Position numbers and translations under genes: made by a program | DNA from: CAIWHR01 sp039931775 | GTDB taxonomy: Bacteria > Pseudomonadota > Gammaproteobacteria > Burkholderiales > Casimicrobiaceae | Direction of reading: 5' to 3' | DNA length: 64,000 bases | NCBI GenBank assembly: GCA_039931775.1 | Contig: JBDTRG010000121.1 | Span: 32,499 to 96,498 of the forward strand | The notes under the pieces: generated by a model | What the model was told of the DNA's origin: nothing | Database searches by the model: none | The model's input: only the letters and a program-made list of their open reading frames with translations | In this document: one piece after another, positions 36,156-45,015 of the stretch | Layout of the letters: every line of letters starts with the position of its first letter | How positions within the stretch are numbered: the first letter of the stretch is position 1

Positions 36156-36857
36156 ATGGTCGACCTGAGCCCGGACGAACTCGGCATCCTCGCGCTGAGC
36201 CTTCGCGTTGCACTGGTCAGCGCGCTGTGCAGTTTGCCACTTGCGATCGTCGTCGCGCATGCACTCGCTCGACTTTCCTTTCCCGGCAAGTCGCTGGTCG
36301 ATGCGATCATCCACCTTCCGCTCGTATTGCCGCCCGTCGTCGTCGGCTTCGCGCTGCTCGTGCTCTTCGGTAAGCGCGGACCCATCGGCAGCGTGCTGGA
36401 CGAGTGGTTCGGCATCGTCTTCGCGTTTCGCTGGACCGGCGCCGCGTTGGCGTCCGCGATCATGGGTTTTCCATTGATGGTCCGCGCGATCCGGCTGTCG
36501 ATCGAGGCCGTCGACCAGCGGCTCGAGGTCGCCGCGCGGACGCTGGGCGGATCGCGCCTGCGGGTTTTCGCATCGATCACGCTGCCTCTCGCGCTTCCGG
36601 GCATCATCACCGGAACGCTGCTGTCGTTCGCACGCGGGCTGGGAGAATTCGGCGCGACGATCACTTTCGTCTCCAACATTCCCGGCGAGACCCAGACGCT
36701 GCCGCTCGCGATCTATACGTTCACCCAGGTTCCCGGCGGCGAAAGCCAGGCGCTGCGGCTTTCGATCATTGCCGTCGTCCTGTCGATCGTGGCACTGGCC
36801 ACCTCGGAATGGCTGACCCGTCGCTCCAAACGGCTGCACGGCGATGATCGAGGTTGA
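36156..36857 (+). CDS. modB: molybdate ABC transporter permease
   Basis: Inner-membrane permease of 233 residues with about five helices. The ABC-coupling EAA loop is EVAARTLGGSRLRVFASITLPLAL-type near residue 125-148, followed by PGIITGTLLSFARGLGEFGAT, typical of ModB. It starts three bases after modA and overlaps modC by 14 bases. Confidence 0.95.
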   Translation: MVDLSPDELGILALSLRVALVSALCSLPLAIVVAHALARLSFPGKSLVDAIIHLPLVLPPVVVGFALLVLFGKRGPIGSVLDEWFGIVFAFRWTGAALASAIMGFPLMVRAIRLSIEAVDQRLEVAARTLGGSRLRVFASITLPLALPGIITGTLLSFARGLGEFGATITFVSNIPGETQTLPLAIYTFTQVPGGESQALRLSIIAVVLSIVALATSEWLTRRSKRLHGDDRG

Positions 36858-37941
36858 CATCCGGCAGCAGCTCGGCGCGTTTCACCTCGATGTCTCGTTC
36901 GCCGCCGACGCGCCGATCGTCGGGCTGTTCGGTCGCTCGGGTTCCGGCAAGACCAGCGTGATCAACGCGATCGCCGGAATCACGCGACCGCTCGAAGGCT
37001 CCATCCGGATCAACGATCTGTTGCTGTTCAACGCCGCAACGGGCGTCGACCTGCCGCCGGACCGGCGCCGCGTCGGCTACGTCTTCCAGGACGCGCTGCT
37101 GTTTCCGCACATGGACGTCGAGGCGAACCTGCTCTACGGCCAGCGCATGCGCCCGCTCGCTGAGCGCGTCATCGACGAGGCGCGCGTCGTCGAACTCCTC
37201 GGCCTGCGCGAATTGCTGCGGCGAAAACCCAAGGCGTTGTCCGGCGGGGAAAAGCAACGGGTCGCCATCGGGCGTGCGCTGCTCGCCCAGCCGCGCATTC
37301 TGCTGATGGACGAACCGCTGGCGGCGCTCGACATGCCGCGCAAGGCGGAGATCCTCGACTACATCGAACGCCTGCGCGACGAGCTCGCCATCCCGATCGT
37401 CTACGTGACCCACTCGGTCGCCGAGATCACCCGGCTCGCCGACACGGTCGTCGTCCTGTCGGAAGGAAAATGCCTTGCCGCCGGCGACGTCGACGACGTG
37501 ATGGGCCGGCTCGACCTCGAATCGGCAACGGGCCGCTACGAGGCGGGGTCCGTACTCGATACCCGGGTGGCGACCCACGATTCGGAATTTCAGTTGACCA
37601 CCCTCGCCTTCGACGGCGGTGAACTCGTCGTGCCGCGTCTCGACGCGTCGCCGGGCGAGCGCGTGCGCGCGCGGATCCGCGCCCGCGACGTCTCGGTTTC
37701 ACTACGGAAGCCGACGGAAATCAGCATCGTCAACGTGCTCGCGGCCCGCGTCACGGCCGTCCAGGAAGGAACCGGCCCCACCGTGGATCTGCAACTCGCG
37801 ATCGGCGGCGCGACGCTGGTCGCGCGCATCACGCGCCGGTCCGCCCGTCAGCTCGGAATCCGCGCCGGGCAGGAACTCCATGCCCTGGTCAAGGCCGTTT
37901 CTCTCGATCCGCTGAACGCCGGAGCGGATCGCTCTGCGTAG
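36844..37941 (+). CDS. modC: molybdate ABC transporter ATP-binding protein
   Basis: ATPase subunit of 365 residues. Walker A GRSGSGKTS near residue 32, signature LSGGEKQR near 134, Walker B ILLMDEPLAALD near 154 and the switch histidine in VTHS near 188 are all intact. The C-terminal part carries the MOP/TOBE oxyanion-binding segment (ARVTAVQEGTGPTVDLQLAIGG). It ends the modABC operon and converges with the second large-subunit gene. Confidence 0.95.
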   Translation: MIEVDIRQQLGAFHLDVSFAADAPIVGLFGRSGSGKTSVINAIAGITRPLEGSIRINDLLLFNAATGVDLPPDRRRVGYVFQDALLFPHMDVEANLLYGQRMRPLAERVIDEARVVELLGLRELLRRKPKALSGGEKQRVAIGRALLAQPRILLMDEPLAALDMPRKAEILDYIERLRDELAIPIVYVTHSVAEITRLADTVVVLSEGKCLAAGDVDDVMGRLDLESATGRYEAGSVLDTRVATHDSEFQLTTLAFDGGELVVPRLDASPGERVRARIRARDVSVSLRKPTEISIVNVLAARVTAVQEGTGPTVDLQLAIGGATLVARITRRSARQLGIRAGQELHALVKAVSLDPLNAGADRSA

Positions 37942-37974
37942 GCGCGGACGATGCCGCGACCGCCGCTCCGGGGC

Positions 37975-40311
37975 TCAGTACGCGCCGGGGTTCGCCTGCA
38001 TGGCCCGCCACACCTTTTCGGAGGTCAGCGGCATCTGGAGACCGAGCGATTGTTTTGCGAAGCCGTTCCTCGCCAGCGCATCGACGACGGCGTTGACGAC
38101 CGCCGGCGTCGCACCGATCGTGCCGAGCTCGCCAACGCCTTTGACGCCCATCGCGTTGGTCAGGCACGGCGACGATTCGTCCATCGTCATTTCGAAGCGG
38201 CTCATCATGCTCGCGCGGGGCAGCGCGTAGTCGAGAAAGGTCGCCGTCAGCGCCTGGCCCGATTCGGCGTCGTACACGATCGCCTCGCTCAACGCCTGCC
38301 CGATTCCCTGGGCAGCGCCGCCTTCGAGCTGGCCGATAACGACCATCGGATTGACCACCCGCCCGACATCGTTCACCGACCAGTAGCCATTTATTTGCAC
38401 GGCGCCGGTGGCCGGATCCACCTCCACTTCGCAGATGTGGCAACCGTTCGGCCAGCTCGCCGCGTCGACCGAGCTCGTCGACTGGAGCACGATGCGCTGG
38501 TCGGCCTGACGCTGCGCCAGCTCGAAGAGGCCGATGCTCCGGTCCGTGCCGGCGATGCTGAACACGCCGTCGCGGTACACGATGTCGGCGGACGCCGATT
38601 CGAGTTCGCGCGCGGCGAGATCGTGCGCCTTGGCCACCGTTCGCTCGGAGGCGACCCGAACGGCCGTCCCGACCACGAACAACGACCGTGAGCCGGCGCT
38701 TCCGAATCCGGTCGCGCGGTCGGTGTCGCCGAAGCGGACCTTGATCCGGTCGGCGTCCACGCCGAAAACGTCGACGGCGAGCTGCGTGAACGTCGTGGCG
38801 AGGCTCGTGCCCATCGGCTGAGCCGCGGTGAAGATCTCGATCTCCCCTGATCCCGTCACCGCGACATCGACCGTTTCCTGAAAGACGTCGGCGCCGGTCC
38901 ATTCCAGGAACGTTGCGATGCCCTGCCCTCGCAGCTTGCCGCGCCGCTTCGCCTCCGCCGCCCGCGATCCGAAACCCTTCCAGTCCGCCAGCGCCAGCGC
39001 ACGGTCCATGACCAGCGCGAACTGGCCGCTGTCGTAGGTCTTGTCCATCGGATTGGTGTAGGGCATCTGCTCGGGACGAATCATGTTTCGCCTGCGCAGT
39101 TCGGTCCGGTCGATGCCGGTCCGGCGCGCGGCCTCGTCCATCAGCCGCTCGATGATGTAGATCGCCTCGGGGCGGCCCGCGCCGCGATAGGGGCCCGTCG
39201 GCAGCGTATGCGTGAGCACGGCCTTGATTCCGATGTCGATGGTCTTGATGTCGTAGATGCTCGTCGATACCCACGGCCCGATCAGGAGCTGGATCACGAC
39301 ACCCGCCGGCGTCGCATAGGCGCCCATGTTCGCCAGCGAGGCCACTCTCAGCGCGAGGACGCGGCCGTCGGCATCGAGCGCGAGTTCGACCTTGCTCATG
39401 ACGTCGCGCCCGTGGCTTGCCGCGAGGAACTCCTCCATCCGATCCGCGGTGAACCTTACGGATTTCTTCAATGCGCGCGCGGCGAAGGAGACGACGATAT
39501 CCTCGGGATACAGCGACGTCTTCATGCCGAACCCGCCGCCGACGTCGCCGACGAGAACCCGAACCTTCTCCTTGGGGATCTTCAGCACCGAGTCGCACAG
39601 CTCGTCGCGCAGACCGGTCGGCGTCTGGCAACTCGTTCGCAGCGTCAATCGACCCGAGGCTTCGTCAAAGCTCGCAAGCGTGGAGCGCGGCTCGATCGGA
39701 CAGGCGGCCACACGCTGGTTGACGAGATCGAGCGCCACGACGTGCGCCGCGCGCTTGAACGCCGCTTCGGTCGCCGCAGGATCGCCGTGACGGATTTCGC
39801 ACGCGATGTTGTCGGGCGCCTCGGACGTGACGGCGGGGGCGCCCGGCGCGATCGCGGCGGCCGAATCGACGACCGCAGGCAGCGGATCATAGTCGACCAT
39901 GACTGCTTCCGCCGCCTCCCGCGCCTGCAGCGCCGTGGCGGCGATCACCGCGGCAACCGCCTCGCCGACGAAACGTACGGTGTCGACGGCCAGCGCGTGA
40001 TGAAGCGGCGTGGCCGTGGGTTTGCCGTCGGCGCGCTTGAAATCGGCCGAATTGGGAATCGGTCCGACGCCCGAGCGCACCAGATCGCGACCCGTGATGA
40101 TTTTCTCGACCCCGGCCATCGACGCGGCGGCCGTCGCGTCGATGCTCTTGACCCGGGCGTGCGGATGCGGCGAGCGAACAAAGCAGGCGTAGAGCTGCCC
40201 GGCGGTCGCAACGCTGTCGGCGAACCGACCTTCGCCGCGCAGAAGCGCATCGTCCTCGACGCGTTTGATCGATTTTCCGCTGCCGTAGCGGCTGCTTTGC
40301 GATGTCGTCAC
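37975..40311 (-). CDS. molybdenum hydroxylase large subunit (second CoxL-like)
   Basis: Molybdopterin-cytosine-dinucleotide-binding subunit of the xanthine oxidase family, 778 residues, substrate unknown. The active-site loop reads GPYRGAGRPEA near residue 375, not the AYRCSFR of form I CO dehydrogenase; the catalytic glutamate is in GVGELGTIG near the C-terminus, and GDVGGGFGMK near 245 is the usual cofactor contact. GTG 40311 with GGAGAG upstream is chosen. No small or FAD subunit lies beside it, so it may borrow those of the coxSLM set or have distant ones. Confidence 0.9.
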   Translation of the reverse strand: MTTSQSSRYGSGKSIKRVEDDALLRGEGRFADSVATAGQLYACFVRSPHPHARVKSIDATAAASMAGVEKIITGRDLVRSGVGPIPNSADFKRADGKPTATPLHHALAVDTVRFVGEAVAAVIAATALQAREAAEAVMVDYDPLPAVVDSAAAIAPGAPAVTSEAPDNIACEIRHGDPAATEAAFKRAAHVVALDLVNQRVAACPIEPRSTLASFDEASGRLTLRTSCQTPTGLRDELCDSVLKIPKEKVRVLVGDVGGGFGMKTSLYPEDIVVSFAARALKKSVRFTADRMEEFLAASHGRDVMSKVELALDADGRVLALRVASLANMGAYATPAGVVIQLLIGPWVSTSIYDIKTIDIGIKAVLTHTLPTGPYRGAGRPEAIYIIERLMDEAARRTGIDRTELRRRNMIRPEQMPYTNPMDKTYDSGQFALVMDRALALADWKGFGSRAAEAKRRGKLRGQGIATFLEWTGADVFQETVDVAVTGSGEIEIFTAAQPMGTSLATTFTQLAVDVFGVDADRIKVRFGDTDRATGFGSAGSRSLFVVGTAVRVASERTVAKAHDLAARELESASADIVYRDGVFSIAGTDRSIGLFELAQRQADQRIVLQSTSSVDAASWPNGCHICEVEVDPATGAVQINGYWSVNDVGRVVNPMVVIGQLEGGAAQGIGQALSEAIVYDAESGQALTATFLDYALPRASMMSRFEMTMDESSPCLTNAMGVKGVGELGTIGATPAVVNAVVDALARNGFAKQSLGLQMPLTSEKVWRAMQANPGAY

Positions 40312-40375
40312 GGGTACGCTCTCCAACGCTTCAGAAAAAAAGGTCCAACGGGTTCCACCGCGATGCGCTCACGCG

Positions 40376-41389
40376 TTACGTGGTCGAGCAGGCGACCGAG
40401 GGGCCGAGGCGTTCCTTCGCGCCGGCGACGGATTTGCCATCACCCGGCGAAATGCCGTTCTTGATCGCCGTGATCTGCGCCAGGATGGAGATCGCGATTT
40501 CGGGCGGCGTGCGGCTGCCGATGTAGAGGCCGATCGGCCCATGCAGCCGCGCGATCTGTTCGTCGCTGACGTCGAATTCGCGCAGGCGCTCACGACGCTT
40601 GCTGTTGTTCGCGCGCGAGCCCAGCGCGCCGACGTAGAAGGCAGGCGACTTCAGCGCCTCCATCAACGCGAGGTCGTCGAGCTTCGGGTCGTGCGTCAGC
40701 GCGACCACCGCGCACCGCTCGTCGAGTTTCATCGCCAGCGCGGTGTCGTCGGGCATCGTGCGCACGAGCGTCACGCCCGGGATGTCCCACGTTTCGGTGT
40801 ACTCCTCGCGCGGATCGCAGATCGTCACCTGATAGTCGAGGCCGACGGCGATCTGCGCCAGGTACTTCGACAACTGCGAAGCGCCGATCACGAGCATCCG
40901 GTAGCGCGGCCCGTGGATCGTCGTCAGCATCTTGCCGTCGAACGCGAGCCCGTCCGCCGCTCGGGCCGGATGCAAGGTCGCAAAGCCGGACGCAAGGTCG
41001 AGGCGGCGCGCGACCAGGTGGCCGGATTCGACTTCGCGCAGCAGCGCGCGCATGCCGCTCTCGCGGGTCAGCGGCTCGACAACGAGCTGGAGGGTGCCCC
41101 CGCACGGCAGGCCGAAGCGGCGCGCCTCGTCGGCGCTGACGCCGTACGAGACGACCTCGCAGCGCGTGCTCGTCTGGCCGTCGCGCCGCGTTCGGTAGAC
41201 GATGTCGTCCTCGATGCACCCGCCCGACACCGATCCCACCACGTGGCCGTCGTCGCGCACGGCGAGCATCGCCCCTTCCGGGCGCGGCGAGCTGCCCCAG
41301 GTCTTGACGACCGTCACCAGCAGGACGCGCCGGCCGTCGTCGACCCACTCCGCGCAGCGTTTCAGTACCTCAAGGTCGACACTGTCCAT
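40376..41389 (-). CDS. XdhC/CoxI-family molybdenum-cofactor maturation protein
   Basis: Cytoplasmic protein of 337 residues. The N-terminal XdhC/CoxI domain has TWGSSPRPEGAML near residue 30 and the conserved SGGCIE near 55; the C-terminal XdhC Rossmann domain starts near YRMLVIGASQLSKYLAQ. Family members bind the molybdenum cofactor and help its sulfuration and insertion into xanthine-oxidase-type enzymes. Between coxG and the second large-subunit gene on the same strand, 22 bases from coxG. Confidence 0.9.
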   Translation of the reverse strand: MDSVDLEVLKRCAEWVDDGRRVLLVTVVKTWGSSPRPEGAMLAVRDDGHVVGSVSGGCIEDDIVYRTRRDGQTSTRCEVVSYGVSADEARRFGLPCGGTLQLVVEPLTRESGMRALLREVESGHLVARRLDLASGFATLHPARAADGLAFDGKMLTTIHGPRYRMLVIGASQLSKYLAQIAVGLDYQVTICDPREEYTETWDIPGVTLVRTMPDDTALAMKLDERCAVVALTHDPKLDDLALMEALKSPAFYVGALGSRANNSKRRERLREFDVSDEQIARLHGPIGLYIGSRTPPEIAISILAQITAIKNGISPGDGKSVAGAKERLGPSVACSTT

Positions 41390-41410
41390 TTTCCGCTCCT
41401 TGGCGGGGCA

Positions 41411-41980
41411 TCACCGCGGGAAACCCTTGAGCGCCAGCCAGGCGAGGATCGCGGCGAGCACCACCAGCGCAATGTAGCGCGGATACCGGTTGACCGCACG
41501 CGGCGCGTTCGGTTCCGCCGTGACCGGCACCGGCGCCGCCGGCGCGACGCGTTCGCTGAACCTCGCGAAGAACTCGTCCGCCAATTTAGCCGCCGCGCCG
41601 TCGATCAGGCGCGAGCCGATCTGCGCGATCTTGCCACCGACCTGTGCCTTTGCCGCATAAGTCAACGCGGTTCCGCCCGCACCGCCCGGCGCGAGGGAGA
41701 CCTTCGCTTCGCCGTTCGCGAACCCCGCGGCGCCGCCCTGCCCTTCGAATTTCAGCGTGTAGGACGTCGGCGGATTGAGATCGGCCAGCGTGATGCGCCC
41801 GGTGAATCGCGCCGAGACCGGGCCCACCTTGGCCGCGACCACCGCGCGCCATTCGGTGTCCGACGTGCGCTCGAAGGTCTCGCAGCCGGGTATGGAATCC
41901 TTGAGCACCGCCGGGTCGTTCAACGCGTCCCACACCACGCCCGGCGGCGCGCTGACGTTTCGTGTGCTGGTCAACTCCAT
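41411..41980 (-). CDS. coxG: CoxG-family SRPBCC protein with C-terminal membrane anchor
   Basis: Protein of 189 residues: SRPBCC domain of the CoxG type (VSAPPGVVWDALNDPAVLKDSIPGC at the start, TYAAKAQVGGKIAQIGSRL near 110), a Pro/Ala linker and one C-terminal membrane helix (IALVVLAAILAWLAL). In Oligotropha CoxG helps tether CO dehydrogenase to the membrane and it is regularly found in form II clusters. Follows coxE in the leftward unit. Confidence 0.9.
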   Translation of the reverse strand: MELTSTRNVSAPPGVVWDALNDPAVLKDSIPGCETFERTSDTEWRAVVAAKVGPVSARFTGRITLADLNPPTSYTLKFEGQGGAAGFANGEAKVSLAPGGAGGTALTYAAKAQVGGKIAQIGSRLIDGAAAKLADEFFARFSERVAPAAPVPVTAEPNAPRAVNRYPRYIALVVLAAILAWLALKGFPR

Positions 41981-42014
41981 TCGCCGTTCTCCCCTCGGTT
42001 ACCTCGCCGCAATG

Positions 42015-43229
42015 CTACCGCACCCGCCGTCCGCCTGCGCTCAGCGCCGCGGCGAGGTCCGTCAGCGACTGCAGGTTGTGCACGGGCAGGAAATCGTCGA
42101 CGTGAGGCAACATCGCCCGGATGCCGGCCGGGCGCGCCTCGAAGTCCGCGTAGCGCAGCAACGGGTTGAGCCAGACGAGGCGCGAGCAGGACCTTGCAAG
42201 CCGTTCCATCTCGAATTCCAGTCCCGCGCCAGCGTCGGCGTCGAGGCCGTCGCTGATCAGCAGCACGACGGCGTTCTGGCCGAGCAGCCGCCGCGACCAG
42301 CGCCGGTTGAACTCGGCCAGCGACGAGCCGATGCGCGTGCCGCCGGACCAATCGGCGACCGCCGCCGTCACGTTGGCCAGCGCAACGTCGACGTCGCGAT
42401 GCCTCAGGTGCCGGGTGATATTGGTGAGCTGGGTCCCGAACGTCAGCACGTGCACCCGATGGCGGTCGTTGGTGATCGCGTGCAGGAAGTGCAGCAGCAT
42501 CCGCGCGTAGCGATCCATCGAACCCGAGATATCGCACAACACCACCAGCGGGGGCGGCAGCTTGCGCCGCGCGCGGCGCCGTAGCGGAGCGACCGCGCCC
42601 GCAGCTCCGGTCATCCGGCGCATCGTCGCCCGAAGGTCGATTACGTGCCCGCGCGGAGACGGCACGGTGCGGCGCACGACGATTTCGGGCAGCGGCAGTT
42701 TCAGCCGCGCGAGCATCGACTTCACCTCATCGAGCTCCGCGGTCGTCATCGTCGCAAAGTCGCGCTTCTGCAGGATCTCGCGCGACGAGAACGTCAGTGC
42801 CGCGTCGAGGTCGACTTCGCGATCGTCCGTCTCCGGTTTCGGCTTGGCGACCGGCAGCAGCGCCTGCGCGAGGCGTGCCGCGATTTCCTGCTCCGGCTCG
42901 CGGTCGCCGGTACGCGCATGGACCTTGGGCAGCAGCGAAGCCAGCATTTTCTCCAGAAGCTTGGGATCGCGCCAGAAGAGGTCGAACGCCTGGTCGAACA
43001 TCGGTAGCTGGTCGCGCCTCGAGACGAGCACCGACTCTAGCGCCGCGCGAAAGTCCGTGCGGTTGTCGACGCCGACTGCCTGCACTGCCGACAGCGCGTC
43101 GAGCACTTTCGCCGGACCCAGGGGCAATCCGGTGTTGCGCAGCACGCGCACGAAATGCACCACGTTTTCGGCGAGGCGCCCGCGCGGCAGCGGCATCGCG
43201 GCGCCGGAGCGTCCCGGCGGAGACGTCAC
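42015..43229 (-). CDS. coxE: CoxE-family von Willebrand factor A protein
   Basis: Cytoplasmic VWA protein of 404 residues. The metal-ion-dependent adhesion site DISGSMDRY lies near residue 242, with T in SGGTRIGSS and D in ISDGLDADAG completing it. It works with the AAA protein CoxD in maturation of the bimetallic or molybdenum active site in CO dehydrogenase systems. The GTG at 43229 overlaps the coxD stop as GTGA, so synthesis is coupled. Confidence 0.9.
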   Translation of the reverse strand: MTSPPGRSGAAMPLPRGRLAENVVHFVRVLRNTGLPLGPAKVLDALSAVQAVGVDNRTDFRAALESVLVSRRDQLPMFDQAFDLFWRDPKLLEKMLASLLPKVHARTGDREPEQEIAARLAQALLPVAKPKPETDDREVDLDAALTFSSREILQKRDFATMTTAELDEVKSMLARLKLPLPEIVVRRTVPSPRGHVIDLRATMRRMTGAAGAVAPLRRRARRKLPPPLVVLCDISGSMDRYARMLLHFLHAITNDRHRVHVLTFGTQLTNITRHLRHRDVDVALANVTAAVADWSGGTRIGSSLAEFNRRWSRRLLGQNAVVLLISDGLDADAGAGLEFEMERLARSCSRLVWLNPLLRYADFEARPAGIRAMLPHVDDFLPVHNLQSLTDLAAALSAGGRRVR

Positions 43230-44143
43230 AACCGGATACCCTCGCCCTGGACCTCGGCGACGAGCTTGGCGGCGGCCTCGGGTCCCAGGGCGCCGATGTC
43301 GTCCTGATACTTGAGCAGCACGCCGAGCGTATCGGCGACCGTCTGCGGGTCGAGCGCAACGCGATCGAGCGCGATCAGCGCCTCGGCCCAGTCCAGCGAT
43401 TCGGCGATGCCCGGCGACTTGAAGAGGTCCATCGCGCGCAGCCGCTGCGTGAACCCGACGATTTCGCGCGCCAGCGATTCGGGCGCCTGCGGGCATTTGC
43501 GTCGGATGATGTCGAGCTCGCGCGGCGCGTCGGGATAGTCGATCCAGTGGTATAGGCACCGGCGCTTGATCGCGTCGTGAATTTCGCGCGTGCGATTCGA
43601 CGTGATCACGATGATCGGCGGTGCCAGCGCGCGGATCGGGCCGAGTTCGGGAATCGTCACCTGATAGTCGGACAGGATTTCGAGCAGGTACGCCTCGAAC
43701 GGCTCGTCGGCGCGGTCGAGCTCGTCGATCAGCAGCACCGGCGCAATGCCGTCGTCGGGCTGCAGCGCCTGCAGCAACGGACGCTTCAGCAGAAACTGCG
43801 GCGTGAAGATGTCGTGCGCGAGATCGCTCCGGGCAACACCTCCGGCGGCTTCCGCGAGCCGGATCTCTATCATCTGCCGCGGATAGTTCCATTCGTAGAC
43901 GGCGGCGGACGTGTCGAGCCCTTCGTAGCATTGGAGCCGGACGAGGTTTCGCGCGAGCCCGGCGGCGAGCACTTTGGCGATCTCGGTCTTGCCCACACCC
44001 GCCTCGCCCTCGAGAAAGAGCGGCCGTCCGAGTTTCAGGGCGAGGAAGACGGCGGTGGCGAGCCGCCGGTCGGCGACATAGTTCTGTGCGGTGAGCAGAT
44101 CGAGCGTCGCGTCGACGGTGAGGGGATTCGCGGAGGGCGTCAT
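43226..44143 (-). CDS. coxD: CoxD-family MoxR AAA ATPase
   Basis: MoxR-type AAA+ chaperone of 305 residues: Walker A GEAGVGKTE near residue 48, Walker B VLLIDELDRADE near 117, sensor-1 ITSNRTRE near 160. CoxD partners with CoxE for metal-sulfur maturation of the active site. Its ATG comes four bases after the T-run of a strong intrinsic terminator and has no Shine-Dalgarno sequence, so its expression relative to coxSLM may be low or separately controlled. Confidence 0.9.
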   Translation of the reverse strand: MTPSANPLTVDATLDLLTAQNYVADRRLATAVFLALKLGRPLFLEGEAGVGKTEIAKVLAAGLARNLVRLQCYEGLDTSAAVYEWNYPRQMIEIRLAEAAGGVARSDLAHDIFTPQFLLKRPLLQALQPDDGIAPVLLIDELDRADEPFEAYLLEILSDYQVTIPELGPIRALAPPIIVITSNRTREIHDAIKRRCLYHWIDYPDAPRELDIIRRKCPQAPESLAREIVGFTQRLRAMDLFKSPGIAESLDWAEALIALDRVALDPQTVADTLGVLLKYQDDIGALGPEAAAKLVAEVQGEGIRL

Positions 44144-44146
44144 GGG

Positions 44147-44179
44147 AACAAAACGGGCGGCGGAGGGTTCCGCCGCCCG
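44147..44179 (-). terminator. intrinsic terminator between coxM and coxD
   Basis: Perfect 11-base-pair GC stem (arms 44169-44179 and 44154-44164, four-base loop) followed on the minus strand by TTTTGTT at 44153-44147. This is the classical form of a Rho-independent terminator for leftward transcription. It starts 32 bases after the coxM stop and ends next to the coxD ATG. Confidence 0.8.
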
Positions 44180-44210
44180 CGAGGATGGATACTCGCGCGG
44201 GGTGCGCGAA

Positions 44211-45005
44211 TCAACCGGCGGCGCCAACGGCGCGCGCGGCCATGACGGCGATGAGGTGCGCGCGATAGGCCGGCGAGCCGTGCAGATCGTTGTTGAGCGC
44301 TGCGGCGTCGACCTTGACGCCCTTGGCCGCATCGGCGGTGAAGCTCTTCGCGAGCGCAGCTTCGAGCGGCGCAGAGCGAAACACGGAGCTCGCCGCTCCC
44401 GTCACCGCGACGCGCACGCTGCCATCGGCCAACTGCGCGACGAAGACGCCGACCAGCGCAAAGCGCGACGCCGGATTGGGAAACTTCGCGTACGCGCACC
44501 TCTTCGGGGCTGGAAACGACACGGCGACGATGATCTCGTCGGCGCCGAGCGCCGTTTCGTACATGCCCTTGAAGAAATCGCCGGCGGCGATCTTTCGCTT
44601 GTTGGTGATGACGGTGGCATTCAGCGCCAATACCGCGGCCGGCCAGTCCGCTGCGGGATCGTTGTTAGCCAGCGAACCGCCCAGCGTGCCCATGTTGCGG
44701 ACCTGGCGATCGCCGATGCCCTCGGCGAGCGACGCGAGCACCGGTATGGCCCGCTTCACCTCCGTCGACGCGGCGATCTCCGCGTGCCGCGTCATCGCGC
44801 CGATCGAGAGTGCGTCGCCTTCCTTGCGGATGCCCTTCAAGTCGGGAATCGCGCCGAGGTCGACCAGCGTCCCCGGTTGCGCGAGGCGCAGCTTCATGGC
44901 GGCGACGAGGCTCTGTCCGCCCGCCAGCGCCTTGCCGCCGGACTTCGCGAGCAGCGACGCGGCATCGGCGACCGATTTCGGTTTCTGATACTCGATGGTG
45001 TACAT
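44211..45005 (-). CDS. coxM: molybdenum hydroxylase FAD subunit (CoxM-like)
   Basis: Medium, FAD-binding subunit of 264 residues that passes electrons from the Fe-S subunit to quinone or cytochrome. FAD-binding signatures GKALAGGQSLVAAMKLR near residue 25 and TLGGSLANNDPAAD near 107 are the standard PCMH pair. The gene order S-L-M with a 10-base gap to the large subunit is that of form II CO dehydrogenase-type enzymes. Confidence 0.93.
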   Translation of the reverse strand: MYTIEYQKPKSVADAASLLAKSGGKALAGGQSLVAAMKLRLAQPGTLVDLGAIPDLKGIRKEGDALSIGAMTRHAEIAASTEVKRAIPVLASLAEGIGDRQVRNMGTLGGSLANNDPAADWPAAVLALNATVITNKRKIAAGDFFKGMYETALGADEIIVAVSFPAPKRCAYAKFPNPASRFALVGVFVAQLADGSVRVAVTGAASSVFRSAPLEAALAKSFTADAAKGVKVDAAALNNDLHGSPAYRAHLIAVMAARAVGAAG

Positions 45006-45015
45006 GTTCGTCTCC

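Noticed and set aside
37889..39631. 580-codon open frame in another frame of the second large-subunit gene
   Set aside because: Low-complexity Arg/Gly composition and complete overlap with a gene having intact catalytic motifs.
40335..40341. Run of seven T on the minus strand between xdhC and the second large subunit as a terminator
   Set aside because: No convincing stem directly before it.
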